Assembly (NCBI GenBank): GCA_963664605.1 | Contig: OY761536.1 | Coordinates: 496,001 to 560,000 of the forward strand | Direction: 5' to 3' | DNA length: 64,000 nt | From: JAHOYW01 sp963664605 | GTDB taxonomy: Bacteria > Verrucomicrobiota > Lentisphaeria > Victivallales > Victivallaceae | Shown: piece by piece, positions 8,894-17,738 of the stretch | Layout: the number at the start of each line of letters is the position of its first letter | Numbering within the stretch: position 1 is the stretch's first letter | Position numbers and translations under genes: made by a program | Notes under the pieces: model-generated | Seen by the model: only the letters and a program-made list of their open reading frames with translations | Databases searched by the model: none | What the model was told of the DNA's origin: nothing

Positions 8894-10132
8894 ATGTTTT
8901 TTTCAAAGAAATATAAGTTGCGCAAGGAATTAAATAAACTCAAAATTCATGCCAGACATACTTTAATTGTTGACGACGATATTCTCGGCGATAAACAAAA
9001 AGAACTGTTGCGGGAAATTGAGAAAGCCCCCGAAAGCTGTGACCTGAATTCCATTGAAGCAATGGAAAAAACAATTAATGACTGCAACCGCACCTATGGC
9101 GGTATTTTGCCGCCGGAGAAAAATGCCTGGATCCGGGAATACCTTGATGTTATTGCCGTAGCTGTAGCCGTGGCATTCGGTATCCGAGGGCTGTTTCTCC
9201 AGCCGTTTAAAATTCCCACCAGCAGCATGCAGCCGACCTTGTTCGGAATTCATTACATAGCAAAAGACGGCAATGTAAATCCCCTCCTCGGGAAATTGTC
9301 CCCTCCTGTGGATTATATGCTGTTCTCCGCGGAAAGAGCCAAATTGACGGTGGAAAAAGAAGGAACCTTGTCCGGAAACAGTTCTTATGAGGTGTTCCAT
9401 CAGCGAAACCGCTATGGAATATTTCCCTATACTTCATTTCAGATTGGCGGAGTTGACTACAGTCTGCCGGGTACATGGTTTAAAGTCAGTGAGTACACTA
9501 ATCTGACAAGAAATTTTGACCAGTCTGGAGAAATTATTGACAGGATTCCTTATAAAACAGGCGAGAAATTATGTGACGGCTGGCTATCGTCAGGAGATCA
9601 TCTCTTTGTTGACCGTTTCTCGCACTTGCTCTTTGGGTTGAAGCGCGGGGACATTGTGGTATTCAATACCGAAAATATTTATTATGACGGTAAAACCCTG
9701 GCAAAGAATGGTTACTATTACATCAAACGCCTGGTCGGCCTACCGGGTGATACCTTGAAAATTTTTCACAATACTGTTTATATCTGCCCGAAAGGAGAAA
9801 GCAAATTTCAAATACTCACAAACTTCTCTCCAAAATTTGAAAAAATATACAGCAATAAGGGCGGATACCACGGACACTGGAATGTTCCTTATGTAAATGA
9901 CTTGTCTGAAAAAGGATTTAAAGTACCGGAAGACTCATACTTTATGCTTGGCGACAATTCCCGCAACAGTCTTGACAGCCGTTACTGGGGTACAGTCCCA
10001 CGCAAAAATATTGTCGGTAAAGCCCTCTTTATATTCTGGCCGCTTTCAAGGCGCTGGGGCCTGACTGACCGCATGGGGCCGATTGACACAAACACTAATC
10101 TTAATACGCTGCAGTCAATGCATTACCAGTAG
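8894..10132 (+). CDS. lepB: Signal peptidase I
   Basis: 412 residues, longer than the E. coli enzyme (324). A charged, helical cytoplasmic extension of about 80 residues precedes one transmembrane segment (about 82-103). The catalytic Ser is in PTSSMQPT (Ser111) and the general base Lys in YYIKRLVGLPGD (Lys278). The distal box GDNSRNSLDSRYWG is intact. It removes signal peptides from exported preproteins at the outer face of the cytoplasmic membrane. The roughly 165 residues between the Ser and Lys boxes are a large insertion relative to small S26 enzymes. AGGA precedes the ATG, and the lepA-lepB order is the classical one. Confidence 0.96.
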   Translation: MFFSKKYKLRKELNKLKIHARHTLIVDDDILGDKQKELLREIEKAPESCDLNSIEAMEKTINDCNRTYGGILPPEKNAWIREYLDVIAVAVAVAFGIRGLFLQPFKIPTSSMQPTLFGIHYIAKDGNVNPLLGKLSPPVDYMLFSAERAKLTVEKEGTLSGNSSYEVFHQRNRYGIFPYTSFQIGGVDYSLPGTWFKVSEYTNLTRNFDQSGEIIDRIPYKTGEKLCDGWLSSGDHLFVDRFSHLLFGLKRGDIVVFNTENIYYDGKTLAKNGYYYIKRLVGLPGDTLKIFHNTVYICPKGESKFQILTNFSPKFEKIYSNKGGYHGHWNVPYVNDLSEKGFKVPEDSYFMLGDNSRNSLDSRYWGTVPRKNIVGKALFIFWPLSRRWGLTDRMGPIDTNTNLNTLQSMHYQ

Positions 10133-10155
10133 AATTTAACTATCGGAAATCTTAT

Positions 10156-10956
10156 ATGTTGGAAATAACCAGTAAAAAAAATCCTGCGGTTAAACATGTT
10201 TGCGCATTGCGGAACCGCCGTACCAGGGAGAAAGAACAATTGACCCTGCTTGAAGGTTATCGCGAACTCTCACGCGGCAGCGAATACGGCATGGAAATAA
10301 CAGAGGTGTTTTTCTGCCGGGAAATGTTCCTTGGAGAAAATGAATTTCCGTTACTTGACAAACTGGCGGCAAAAGGCGCTAAAATAGCAGAGGTACCCGC
10401 TCATTTAATGACAAAAATGACCTACCGGGACCGTCCCGAAGGATTAATTTCCATAGCCAGAATGAAAAAGCATGAACTCTCAGAATTTGCTTATAAGCCC
10501 AACGGACTGTATATTATAGCTGAAGCAGTCGAAAAGCCGGGAAACCTCGGGTCTATTCTTCGTTCTGCAGACGCAGCCGGGGTTGACGGCTTGATAATTT
10601 GTAATAAATGCACAGATATTTACAACCCGAACGTTATCCGGGCAAGCACCGGAGCATTATTTTCGGTTCCGATGGCGGAAGCCGGCACTGAAGAAGCAAT
10701 AAAGTGGTTAAAGGAAAATAAAGTAAAATCCCTGGCGGCGACCCCGCATACCGATTTGCTTTATACTGACGTGGATATGACTGAGTCTATTGCAATTGTT
10801 GTCGGAACAGAACAGCATGGATTGTCACAGCAATGGCTTGACCATGCTGATGTCGGAATCAGAATCCCGATGCTGGGAAAAATTGATTCCCTGAACGTCG
10901 CAACTGCCGCGACTATCCTGCTTTACGAAGCAGCCCGGCAGCGAAACTGGGAATAG
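10156..10956 (+). CDS. TrmH/SpoU family RNA 2'-O-methyltransferase
   Basis: 266 residues. The N-terminal about 95 residues form the substrate-binding domain seen in RlmB/TsnR-like enzymes, with LLEGYRELSRG early on. The SPOUT core carries all three motifs: ekPGNLGSILRSADAAGVDG (motif 1), VVGTEQHGLS (motif 2) and IPMLGKIDSLNVATAATILLYE (motif 3), which form the knotted SAM pocket. It methylates a ribose 2'-OH in rRNA or tRNA; the exact target nucleotide cannot be told. It lies 23 bp after lepB and 4 bp before the glycosyltransferase, so is probably in the same transcript. Confidence 0.93.
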   Translation: MLEITSKKNPAVKHVCALRNRRTREKEQLTLLEGYRELSRGSEYGMEITEVFFCREMFLGENEFPLLDKLAAKGAKIAEVPAHLMTKMTYRDRPEGLISIARMKKHELSEFAYKPNGLYIIAEAVEKPGNLGSILRSADAAGVDGLIICNKCTDIYNPNVIRASTGALFSVPMAEAGTEEAIKWLKENKVKSLAATPHTDLLYTDVDMTESIAIVVGTEQHGLSQQWLDHADVGIRIPMLGKIDSLNVATAATILLYEAARQRNWE

Positions 10957-10960
10957 AATT

Positions 10961-12121
10961 ATGAAAATAGCTTTAATTAGAAATAAATATTCCCCCGGGC
11001 TCGGCGGTGCGGAAAAAGTGGCGGAAAAGTTTGTTACCCACTTTATCGAACGGGGACATGAAATTACTATTTTCTCTGAAAAGTTCACCGGAGTGGAATC
11101 TGATAAGCTTAAATGGCAGAAAGTTCCGCGCGGCAACGGAATGAGCAAAACTACCGCCTTTCACCGCCAAGTCCAGAATATTTTGAACAAGGACAACCGC
11201 CGGGCAGAATTTGATATTGTCTACACGATGTGCCGAACCTTCCCGGCTGATATCTTCCGAATAACTGAACAACTTCATTCCGAATGGCTTTCGATAGGCT
11301 ATTCATCCCTGGCTAAGCTCAATCCCCGCCATTTTTCCATCTTAAAGCTGGAAAAGAAAACTATTGATCCTGAAAATGTACGTCATATCATTGTTATCTC
11401 AAAATTACTCAAGGAGCAGGTGATTAAGAGTTTCAATTATCCGGAAGAAAGGGTTTCCCTGGTCTCAAATGGAATCAATAAAGACGTATACTTCCCGGGC
11501 AAAAATGGCGAAAAAGAAGAAATAAAGAAAAAACTGCATTTGTCAGACCGCTTCGTTTGTGTTTTTGTTGCCGCAAATTTCAAGATAAAAGGGCTCTATG
11601 AAGCTATTTATACAATCGCCGGGTTAAGCGAGGAAGCACGAAAACACGTTACTCTGCTGGTCGTCGGCAAGGGCAAAACCAAACCTTTCCTGGAGCTCGC
11701 AGAAAAACTGAATGTTACAGAGAATCTGGTTTTCGCCGGCAAACAGTCCAATATGCGGGATTATTACATTGCTTCTGACTTATTATTATATCCGAGCCAT
11801 TATGAAACTTTCGGCAATGTTATCCTTGAAGCTTGCGCCTGCGGAATTCCCGTTCTTACAACGAAAATGGTTGGCGCGGCAGAATTAATTACGGATAATA
11901 AAAACGGGTTTCTGGTAAAATCGGCAAAGAAAATTGACCGGATGGCCTCAATTCTCGAAGCCTATATAAAACTGCCGGAGAGCGAACACCGTAAATTTTC
12001 GGAAAATGCGTTAAACGCTACCAAAGATTATACATGGGAAAAACATGTTTCCGAACTGGAAAAAATCTTCGAAAAAGTTCACAAAGAAAAATTGGCGGCC
12101 GCAACGGTTGAAAAAGTATGA
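10961..12121 (+). CDS. Glycosyltransferase family 4 (WaaG-like)
   Basis: 386 residues with a GT-B fold. The N-terminal domain opens with RNKYSPGLGGAEKVAEKF, the acceptor-side glycine loop. The C-terminal domain has the nucleotide-sugar motif SHYETFGNVILEACACGIPV, whose E-x7-E pattern marks GT4 retaining enzymes. Its 4-base overlap (ATGA) with a WaaP-like kinase gene points to lipopolysaccharide core assembly at the inner face of the cytoplasmic membrane, as in waaG-waaP clusters. The sugar donor and acceptor cannot be deduced. Confidence 0.9.
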   Translation: MKIALIRNKYSPGLGGAEKVAEKFVTHFIERGHEITIFSEKFTGVESDKLKWQKVPRGNGMSKTTAFHRQVQNILNKDNRRAEFDIVYTMCRTFPADIFRITEQLHSEWLSIGYSSLAKLNPRHFSILKLEKKTIDPENVRHIIVISKLLKEQVIKSFNYPEERVSLVSNGINKDVYFPGKNGEKEEIKKKLHLSDRFVCVFVAANFKIKGLYEAIYTIAGLSEEARKHVTLLVVGKGKTKPFLELAEKLNVTENLVFAGKQSNMRDYYIASDLLLYPSHYETFGNVILEACACGIPVLTTKMVGAAELITDNKNGFLVKSAKKIDRMASILEAYIKLPESEHRKFSENALNATKDYTWEKHVSELEKIFEKVHKEKLAAATVEKV

Positions 12122-12939
12122 ATTTCAATACCGAATCATTCGACAATAACAAACTTACCATAAACAGCGACTTTGTTGAATTATTAAAATTCAACGGCAT
12201 AGATTCTGCCTCTAAATTGTGGAATATTGATGGCGAACCAGTAAAAAATATCCTCTCCCAGCGCGGAACCGAAAAAGCCTTTCTAAATACGCCGGAAGGC
12301 GACAGGCTGGAAGTTTTTATCAAACGATATACAAAAATTCCGCTGAAGGAGAAAATCAAACAGGCATTTTCCCTGAAATTCTATAATTTCGACGCTATTC
12401 ACGAATGGAACGCGCTTCGGGCTTTTCATAAAATAGGCCTGGACACAATGACCCCGATCGCTGTTGCTGCTCGCAAAAACGGCGACACCTGTAATCTCAC
12501 ATTAGGAATCGCGGATTATGTAAAAGCAGCGGAGCTGTTTAAAAATTTTACCAGAAAAGATAATAAACGAAAACTTGACTTAGTAAAAAAGATAGCGCGC
12601 ATAGCCGGACGCATGCATGCCGCCGGGTTCGCACATCAGGATTTTTACCTGGTTCACATGTTTGTTCGTGAAAGTGAAGATGATAAAATCTACCTTATAG
12701 ACTTGCAGCGTTTAATTATGCAGAAAAATTTAAGCAAGCGCTGGCGAATAAAGGACTTGGGACAGTTGCTTTTTGCCGCGCGGGAATATGTTTCAGATAA
12801 TGAAATAGAGCTTTTCTGGAAAATCTACTGCTCCTATGCCGGGGAACGATTCAAATATGATATTTCATTGATAGAGGCAATTACCGCTAAAGCCGGTAAA
12901 ATAACCTCGCGTGACGCCAGAAAAGGAAGAGAGAAGTAA
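12118..12939 (+). CDS. Lipopolysaccharide core kinase (WaaP/InaA-like)
   Basis: 273 residues with a minimal protein-kinase-like fold. The catalytic loop is GFAHQDFYLVHMFV, matching the H-x-D-x-Y-x-x-H pattern of WaaP/Kdo kinases. The metal-binding stretch IYLIDLQRLI replaces the DFG loop, again as in WaaP. An N-terminal segment has VFIKRYTKIP, a plausible ATP-binding Lys. It probably phosphorylates a core sugar of lipopolysaccharide, strengthening the outer membrane through divalent cation bridging. It overlaps the glycosyltransferase stop by ATGA and ends 25 bp before the convergent STAS gene. Confidence 0.87.
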   Translation: MNFNTESFDNNKLTINSDFVELLKFNGIDSASKLWNIDGEPVKNILSQRGTEKAFLNTPEGDRLEVFIKRYTKIPLKEKIKQAFSLKFYNFDAIHEWNALRAFHKIGLDTMTPIAVAARKNGDTCNLTLGIADYVKAAELFKNFTRKDNKRKLDLVKKIARIAGRMHAAGFAHQDFYLVHMFVRESEDDKIYLIDLQRLIMQKNLSKRWRIKDLGQLLFAAREYVSDNEIELFWKIYCSYAGERFKYDISLIEAITAKAGKITSRDARKGREK

Positions 12940-12963
12940 AAAAAAGCCGAACCTTTAAACTAT

Positions 12964-13452
12964 TTATTTTACTTCTTTTTCGAGAAGTTCAATAACATCT
13001 TTGAATACTGTTTTATTCTTTTCATTAAGCCTGACAAGCTGTTGATGGGCATCAAGTATAGTTTTAGCATTTTCCTGCTCGGAACTATTGATATTAGGGA
13101 TTTTTTTAAGCATTTCCGGAGAACAGTCGCAATTATCAACAATGACAAATACATCGTTTAAACCGATACTGTCCAAAAGGTAGTTTATATCTTCATTCAC
13201 TGATAAAACAGTTGCCTTTCTCTGGAATTTCTTAATCATAAAATTTGCTGTCTTTGCCAATAATCCGAGAATAGTGCTGTCAAGATAATCCGCTTCGCTC
13301 ATATCAATCATAATATCTTTAAGCTCAGGATCATTAAAAATAACATTGAGTAACGCGTTAAAGTCATGGCCATTTGTAAAACGCAGGTTGCCAGTTAGTT
13401 TGATAAAATACTTATTGTCGTTTGTTGCATACAGAATATTTCCGGAGCTCAT
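12964..13452 (-). CDS. STAS domain protein (anti-sigma factor antagonist type)
   Basis: 162 residues. Residues about 10-110 form a STAS domain; the phosphorylatable Ser sits in the conserved loop ADYLDSTILGLL (Ser59). The C-terminal about 50 residues are helical and charged, longer than in SpoIIAA/RsbV. In partner switching, dephosphorylation of this Ser lets the protein bind an anti-sigma kinase. A strong ribosome site (AAGGAGGGG) precedes the ATG, which starts 1 base after the SpoIIE-phosphatase gene ends, so the two are made together. No RsbW-like switch kinase is encoded in this window. Confidence 0.9.
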   Translation of the reverse strand: MSSGNILYATNDNKYFIKLTGNLRFTNGHDFNALLNVIFNDPELKDIMIDMSEADYLDSTILGLLAKTANFMIKKFQRKATVLSVNEDINYLLDSIGLNDVFVIVDNCDCSPEMLKKIPNINSSEQENAKTILDAHQQLVRLNEKNKTVFKDVIELLEKEVK

Positions 13453-13453
13453 T

Positions 13454-14686
13454 TTATTTTCCCCTCCTTAATGACAGAATGGTAACGTCATCCATAAGAG
13501 GAGAATCACCATTGAGAGTCAAATTGTCAACAAGTTTAGAAAGTTTTAAATTTTTAGTATTAAGCATGTTTTTTAAATATTCGATCTGCATCTTAAGTTT
13601 CTCTTCAGGAATAAGCTCCAGAATACCGTCGCTGAATATTGTAAAAGAGAACTCATCAGGCAAATTCAGGTCAACATTTTTATATTTTGAAAAATCAAAC
13701 ATACCGACCGGGGTTGATTTTGCCGTGAGCCATTCGACTTCGCCGCCATTACATAAAAACGGAAAAGGGAAATGACCGCCGTTAGCAAAAATTAATTTGT
13801 TCTCATTTTTTACCAATACTCCATAGAACATGGTAATATATTTTTCAAGCTTTTCCTTGTGCAGCGATTTGTTGAATTTGCTAAGCAAGGCTTCGGGGTT
13901 GATGATGATATCGTCATGCTTTGCATAATAGTTATCCCGGCAACTGTTAATAAAACTTTTAAGCAGAAATGTCACAAACGCTGAGGCCGCGCCATGACCG
14001 GAAACATCAGTTATGTAAAAAGCTGCATAATCCTCATCAATATTAAAATAATCAACAAAGTCACCACTCATATATAAGGATGGCCGCAGACAGTATTCAA
14101 ATTTATAATCGGAAATCACTGTGTTATTTTTCGGCAGCAGTTTAAACTGTACCAAGCGGCCAGCCTCTTCATCTTTCTGCAGCTTAGTCAAAGACTCTTC
14201 AAGAGCTTTATTGCTGACCTCCAATTCAACAGTCCGTTTTTCAACCCGCTTTTCAAGCTCCTGCAATTTGTGGTAATTCTCCTCTAACTGTTGTTGCTGG
14301 AGGCGCATTTTTATGTGCGTTTTGACCCTGATCAAAACCTCATCAAACTGAAACGGCTTGGTGATATAATCAATCCCGCCGGTTTGAAAAGCATTAAGTT
14401 TATCTTTGATATTCTGCATTGCACTCAGGAAAATAATCGGAATATCCTGATATTTTTCACTTTTTTTAATCTCTTCGCAAAATTCAAACCCATTCATGCC
14501 GGGCATATTAATGTCCAAAAGTATAAGGTCAGGGATATTAAGTTCGAGAGCTTTCAGCGCCAATTCTGCCTTGGGGAACAGCGATACATCATAGCCTTGT
14601 TCACTCAATAATTTATTAAGCAGGGAAAGGTTTTCCACCGTATCATCAATAATCATTATACGGTTCTTTTTTATTGCCTTTTCCAT
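13454..14686 (-). CDS. Response regulator with SpoIIE/PP2C phosphatase output (RsbU-like)
   Basis: 410 residues. A receiver domain (1-125) has the acidic pair Asp14/Asp15 and phosphoacceptor Asp58 in LILLDINMPGMNGFEF. A coiled coil (about 130-175) links to a SpoIIE-type PP2C phosphatase with metal ligands in MSGDFVDYF, ITDVSGHGAASAF, FSDGILELIP and MDDVTILSL. When phosphorylated, such proteins dephosphorylate a STAS partner, here almost certainly the product of the next gene. GGAG lies 7 bases before the ATG. The upstream sensor is unknown, but the divergent hybrid kinase about 200 bp away is a natural candidate. Confidence 0.94.
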   Translation of the reverse strand: MEKAIKKNRIMIIDDTVENLSLLNKLLSEQGYDVSLFPKAELALKALELNIPDLILLDINMPGMNGFEFCEEIKKSEKYQDIPIIFLSAMQNIKDKLNAFQTGGIDYITKPFQFDEVLIRVKTHIKMRLQQQQLEENYHKLQELEKRVEKRTVELEVSNKALEESLTKLQKDEEAGRLVQFKLLPKNNTVISDYKFEYCLRPSLYMSGDFVDYFNIDEDYAAFYITDVSGHGAASAFVTFLLKSFINSCRDNYYAKHDDIIINPEALLSKFNKSLHKEKLEKYITMFYGVLVKNENKLIFANGGHFPFPFLCNGGEVEWLTAKSTPVGMFDFSKYKNVDLNLPDEFSFTIFSDGILELIPEEKLKMQIEYLKNMLNTKNLKLSKLVDNLTLNGDSPLMDDVTILSLRRGK

Positions 14687-14776
14687 ATTTTCTCCATTTT
14701 ACCATTATCTAAAAAAAGAGGAAAATCAAAACAATCCAAGTCTTTTATAAAAACAATATACTCCTTAAAATCCATA

Positions 14777-14806
14777 TTGACAATAAAAATATCCGTACTT
14801 TGTAAT
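14777..14806 (+). promoter_or_regulatory. Candidate sigma-70 promoter for the small membrane protein/hybrid kinase operon
   Basis: TTGACA (14777-14782) and TGTAAT (14801-14806) are separated by 18 bp, a plausible pair. Transcription would start near 14813, giving a leader of about 95 bases before the GTG at 14908. Confidence 0.45.
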
Positions 14807-14907
14807 TAAGAATGTTTCAGATTATTTTCACATATACTTGAAAAAGAGAGAATTTTTGTCTATCTTTTATAATATATGAAATTATGATTAAAATAAGGAG
14901 AGAAATC

Positions 14908-15183
14908 GTGTTCAATGAAAATGAAGTTGCGATGCTCTTGCTTTGCCTCGGGGTGTTTGTTTTTATCATTACCAAACGCCGGGAGTGTAAACGCATCCCT
15001 CACTGGGGGCTTATTCTGAGTAGCTTCTGCATGTTTTTCGTTGCGGTAATATGTACTGTCATAGAGCCTTTCATTGTTCCAAAATCAATGAATATACTGG
15101 AACACGTGTCATATATGTGCAGTTCATTTATGATTATGTTATGGTGCTGGATGATTTTTCGTTACAGGAAAGGAGCTGAATAA
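14908..15183 (+). CDS. Small three-helix membrane protein, sensor-domain-like
   Basis: About 92 residues with three hydrophobic segments and a basic loop (TKRRECKR) after the first. I choose the GTG at 14908 because AGGAG lies 7 bases before it; an in-frame ATG at 14884 has no ribosome site. The layout (helix, basic loop, helix, short acidic stretch with LEH, helix, basic end) parallels the first about 95 residues of the hybrid kinase that starts 3 bases downstream, which has LED at the equivalent place. It may be a detached paralogue or partner of that kinase's membrane sensor. No known family was recognised. Confidence 0.75.
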   Translation: MFNENEVAMLLLCLGVFVFIITKRRECKRIPHWGLILSSFCMFFVAVICTVIEPFIVPKSMNILEHVSYMCSSFMIMLWCWMIFRYRKGAE

Positions 15184-15185
15184 CA

Positions 15186-17738
15186 ATGTTTTTTATTGCA
15201 CTTCTTGATTCTATTTCTATCCTTTTTATCTTGATTGCCGGCTTTATTACAATAAGTGCATGGCGGCATAATCAGCACAGGGACACAAGGCTGCAAACTT
15301 TCTGCCTGCTTTTCTTCAGTCTGCTTTATTATCTTTTCATGTTCCTGCAATGGAGCCATATTGACCTTGAACTTGACAAGCTGGAAGACCTGTCCGGAAC
15401 CCTTATCCCTCTTTGGTGGGCATTCGTCTTTTATGTATTTATTAACCGTATTATGATGCAGGATCTAAATGAAAGTGAAGCAGAATTCAAAATATTGTTT
15501 GAGTCCGCTAACGACGGCTTACATCTAATGGATGGGGATAAATTTATTGAATGTAATGAAACTGCTGTAAAAATTTACGGATGCGATAAAAAAAGTGATA
15601 TGATTGGTCATTCCCCGCTCTATTTTTCCCCGGAAAAGCAACCAGACGGCCAATTATCAAGCGAAAAAGCTAAACACTATATCGATGCCGCATTTGCTGG
15701 CGCACCGCAAAGGTTTTATTGGAAACACACGCAGAAAAACGGTTCCCCAATTGATGTTGAAGTATCTTTAAACAGAGTCATCCTCAATAATAAAACCTAC
15801 CTCCTGGCTATGGAAAGAGATATTACCCAGCGCCTGAAAGCAGAATCAGCTCTGCGTGAAAGTGAAAGACGCATTTCTGCTTTAATGAATAATTTGCCCG
15901 GCATGGCATTTCGCTGTCAGAATCCGGATACTTGTCATTTTACTTTTGCCAGCGAGGGGGCTCGTGCTCTGACCGGATATTCTGCTAAAGAACTAGTCGA
16001 AGGCAAAAATATTACTTATGCCGATGTAATATTTCCAGAGGATAGAGAATTCGTCAAAAGCCAAATCAACAATGCACTTGCTCAACGCAAGCCATTTAGT
16101 TTTGAATACAGGATAAATGACAAATCAGGCACGCTAAAATGGGTTGCCGCTAAAGGCATAGGTTTGTTTTCAACAAATGATAAATTCCTTGCGGTTGAGG
16201 GATTTGTAAGTGATATTACCGGACTTAAAAAAGCGGAAAATGAATTGCGCAGATATAATGAACTTCTGGAAGTAAAGGTTGATGAACGAACTGCGGAATT
16301 GAAAGCCGCCAAAGAACAGGCTGAGTCCGCCAATCATGCCAAGAGCCTTTTTTTATCAAAAATGAGTCATGAAATACGTACTCCGATGAATGCGATTTTA
16401 GGTTTTTCCCAACTCATACGCCGGGATTCTTCTCTTAGCGAAACACAGATTAAATACCTGAACACAATAAATCGCAGCGGCGAACACCTGCTGGAGCTGA
16501 TTAACGATGTTTTGGAAATGTCAAAAATAGAGGCAGGCCGTACGGTTCTGCAGCCGGAAGCTTTGGATTTTCACCGCCTGATTGAAGACATCGTCAATAT
16601 GTTCAGGATACGGGTTGAAGCAAAGAATCTGCAGTTTGACTCACTGCTGGAAAATGATGTTCCCCGCTTCATAATAGCTGACAGCGCTAAAATAAGGGAA
16701 GTGCTGATTAACATGTTAAGCAATGCGGCGAAATTTACAGAAAAAGGCGGGATTGTTATTCGCATTGAGCTAGCCCCCGGACAGAATATCAATGATAACT
16801 TTAAAGGGGAAGTTCAATTGATTGTAGAAGTAGAGGATACAGGATGCGGGATTGCCAGAAAAGATATTGAGTCTGTATTTACCCCCTTTGAGCAAGCCGA
16901 CAAAGGGCACTGGCATGCCGGAACCGGACTTGGGATGCCGATAAGCCGGCAATTTGCCCGTATGATGGGCGGTGACTTGACCGTAAAAAGTCAATTGGGT
17001 AAAGGCAGTGTTTTCTCTTTCACCTTTAACACCCGGCTTAGTTCCCAGGATAAAGTCAAACCCGATGCGAACGAAAATAAATTATCTGTAACCCACTTGG
17101 CTCCCGGACAAAAACCATCTAAAATCCTCGTTGCCGACGACGACGAATCAAACCTTGAATTACTCCTGCAGTTATTGAAATCAATAGGATTCAAGACCTG
17201 TCAAGCGCACGATGGCGAAGAAGCTTTTAAAATATTTGAAAAAGAGAAGCCGGATGCCGTCCTAATGGATTATCACATGCCTAAAGCAGACGGTTTTGAG
17301 GCGGCTAAAAAAATTAAAGCAACGCCTGAAGGGAAAAATATCCCGGTAATTATTGTCACCGCCAGCGCCCTTGACCAGAACCGCGAAAATGCTTTAGCAG
17401 CAGGCGCAGACGCCCTTATCAAAAAGCCATATATTGAAGATAATCTGCTGGAGCAAATAAGGCGATTCCTTCATTTAAAATATATATATGACAAAAACGA
17501 CAATCTTGAGGGAGAACCTCGAGAAGAAAAGGTCAATGTTACTGATACGATTACAAACATACCTGAAAAACTTCTTGCTGAGATGAGGCAAACGATACTT
17601 GAAGGCAATCAAAATAATTTCATGAAGCTAATTGATTCCCCCAAAATTAATCCTAAATTAGCGAAAATTCTACGTGAGAAAGCAGAAAATTTCGAATACG
17701 AAAACCTGAAAGACATATTAACCAAAAAGAAATCCTAA
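15186..17738 (+). CDS. Hybrid sensor histidine kinase (TM-PAS-PAS-HisKA-HATPase-REC)
   Basis: 850 residues. Three membrane helices (1-95) precede two PAS domains (about 98-215 and 225-350), the second with a PAC-like end (VEGFVSDITGLKKAE). A short coiled coil leads to HisKA with phospho-His395 in KMSHEIRTPMNAI. The HATPase has DTGCGIARKDIE and GTGLGMPISRQ. A receiver domain (about 655-770) carries Asp695 in VLMDYHMPKADG. The last about 65 residues form the helical tail common in such hybrids (PEKLLAEMRQTILEG). With its own receiver it probably passes phosphate to a separate protein; the REC-SpoIIE protein encoded divergently is a candidate. AGGAG precedes the ATG. It ends convergently with dnaG, overlapping by 4 bases. 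Confidence 0.95.
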   Translation: MFFIALLDSISILFILIAGFITISAWRHNQHRDTRLQTFCLLFFSLLYYLFMFLQWSHIDLELDKLEDLSGTLIPLWWAFVFYVFINRIMMQDLNESEAEFKILFESANDGLHLMDGDKFIECNETAVKIYGCDKKSDMIGHSPLYFSPEKQPDGQLSSEKAKHYIDAAFAGAPQRFYWKHTQKNGSPIDVEVSLNRVILNNKTYLLAMERDITQRLKAESALRESERRISALMNNLPGMAFRCQNPDTCHFTFASEGARALTGYSAKELVEGKNITYADVIFPEDREFVKSQINNALAQRKPFSFEYRINDKSGTLKWVAAKGIGLFSTNDKFLAVEGFVSDITGLKKAENELRRYNELLEVKVDERTAELKAAKEQAESANHAKSLFLSKMSHEIRTPMNAILGFSQLIRRDSSLSETQIKYLNTINRSGEHLLELINDVLEMSKIEAGRTVLQPEALDFHRLIEDIVNMFRIRVEAKNLQFDSLLENDVPRFIIADSAKIREVLINMLSNAAKFTEKGGIVIRIELAPGQNINDNFKGEVQLIVEVEDTGCGIARKDIESVFTPFEQADKGHWHAGTGLGMPISRQFARMMGGDLTVKSQLGKGSVFSFTFNTRLSSQDKVKPDANENKLSVTHLAPGQKPSKILVADDDESNLELLLQLLKSIGFKTCQAHDGEEAFKIFEKEKPDAVLMDYHMPKADGFEAAKKIKATPEGKNIPVIIVTASALDQNRENALAAGADALIKKPYIEDNLLEQIRRFLHLKYIYDKNDNLEGEPREEKVNVTDTITNIPEKLLAEMRQTILEGNQNNFMKLIDSPKINPKLAKILREKAENFEYENLKDILTKKKS

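Noticed and set aside
12931..12976. AGAAGTAAAA/TTTTACTTCT inverted repeat between convergent genes as a bidirectional terminator
   Set aside because: The stem is A+T-rich with a long loop and consists of the two genes' last codons, both ending in Glu-Lys or Val-Lys; unlikely to be stable.
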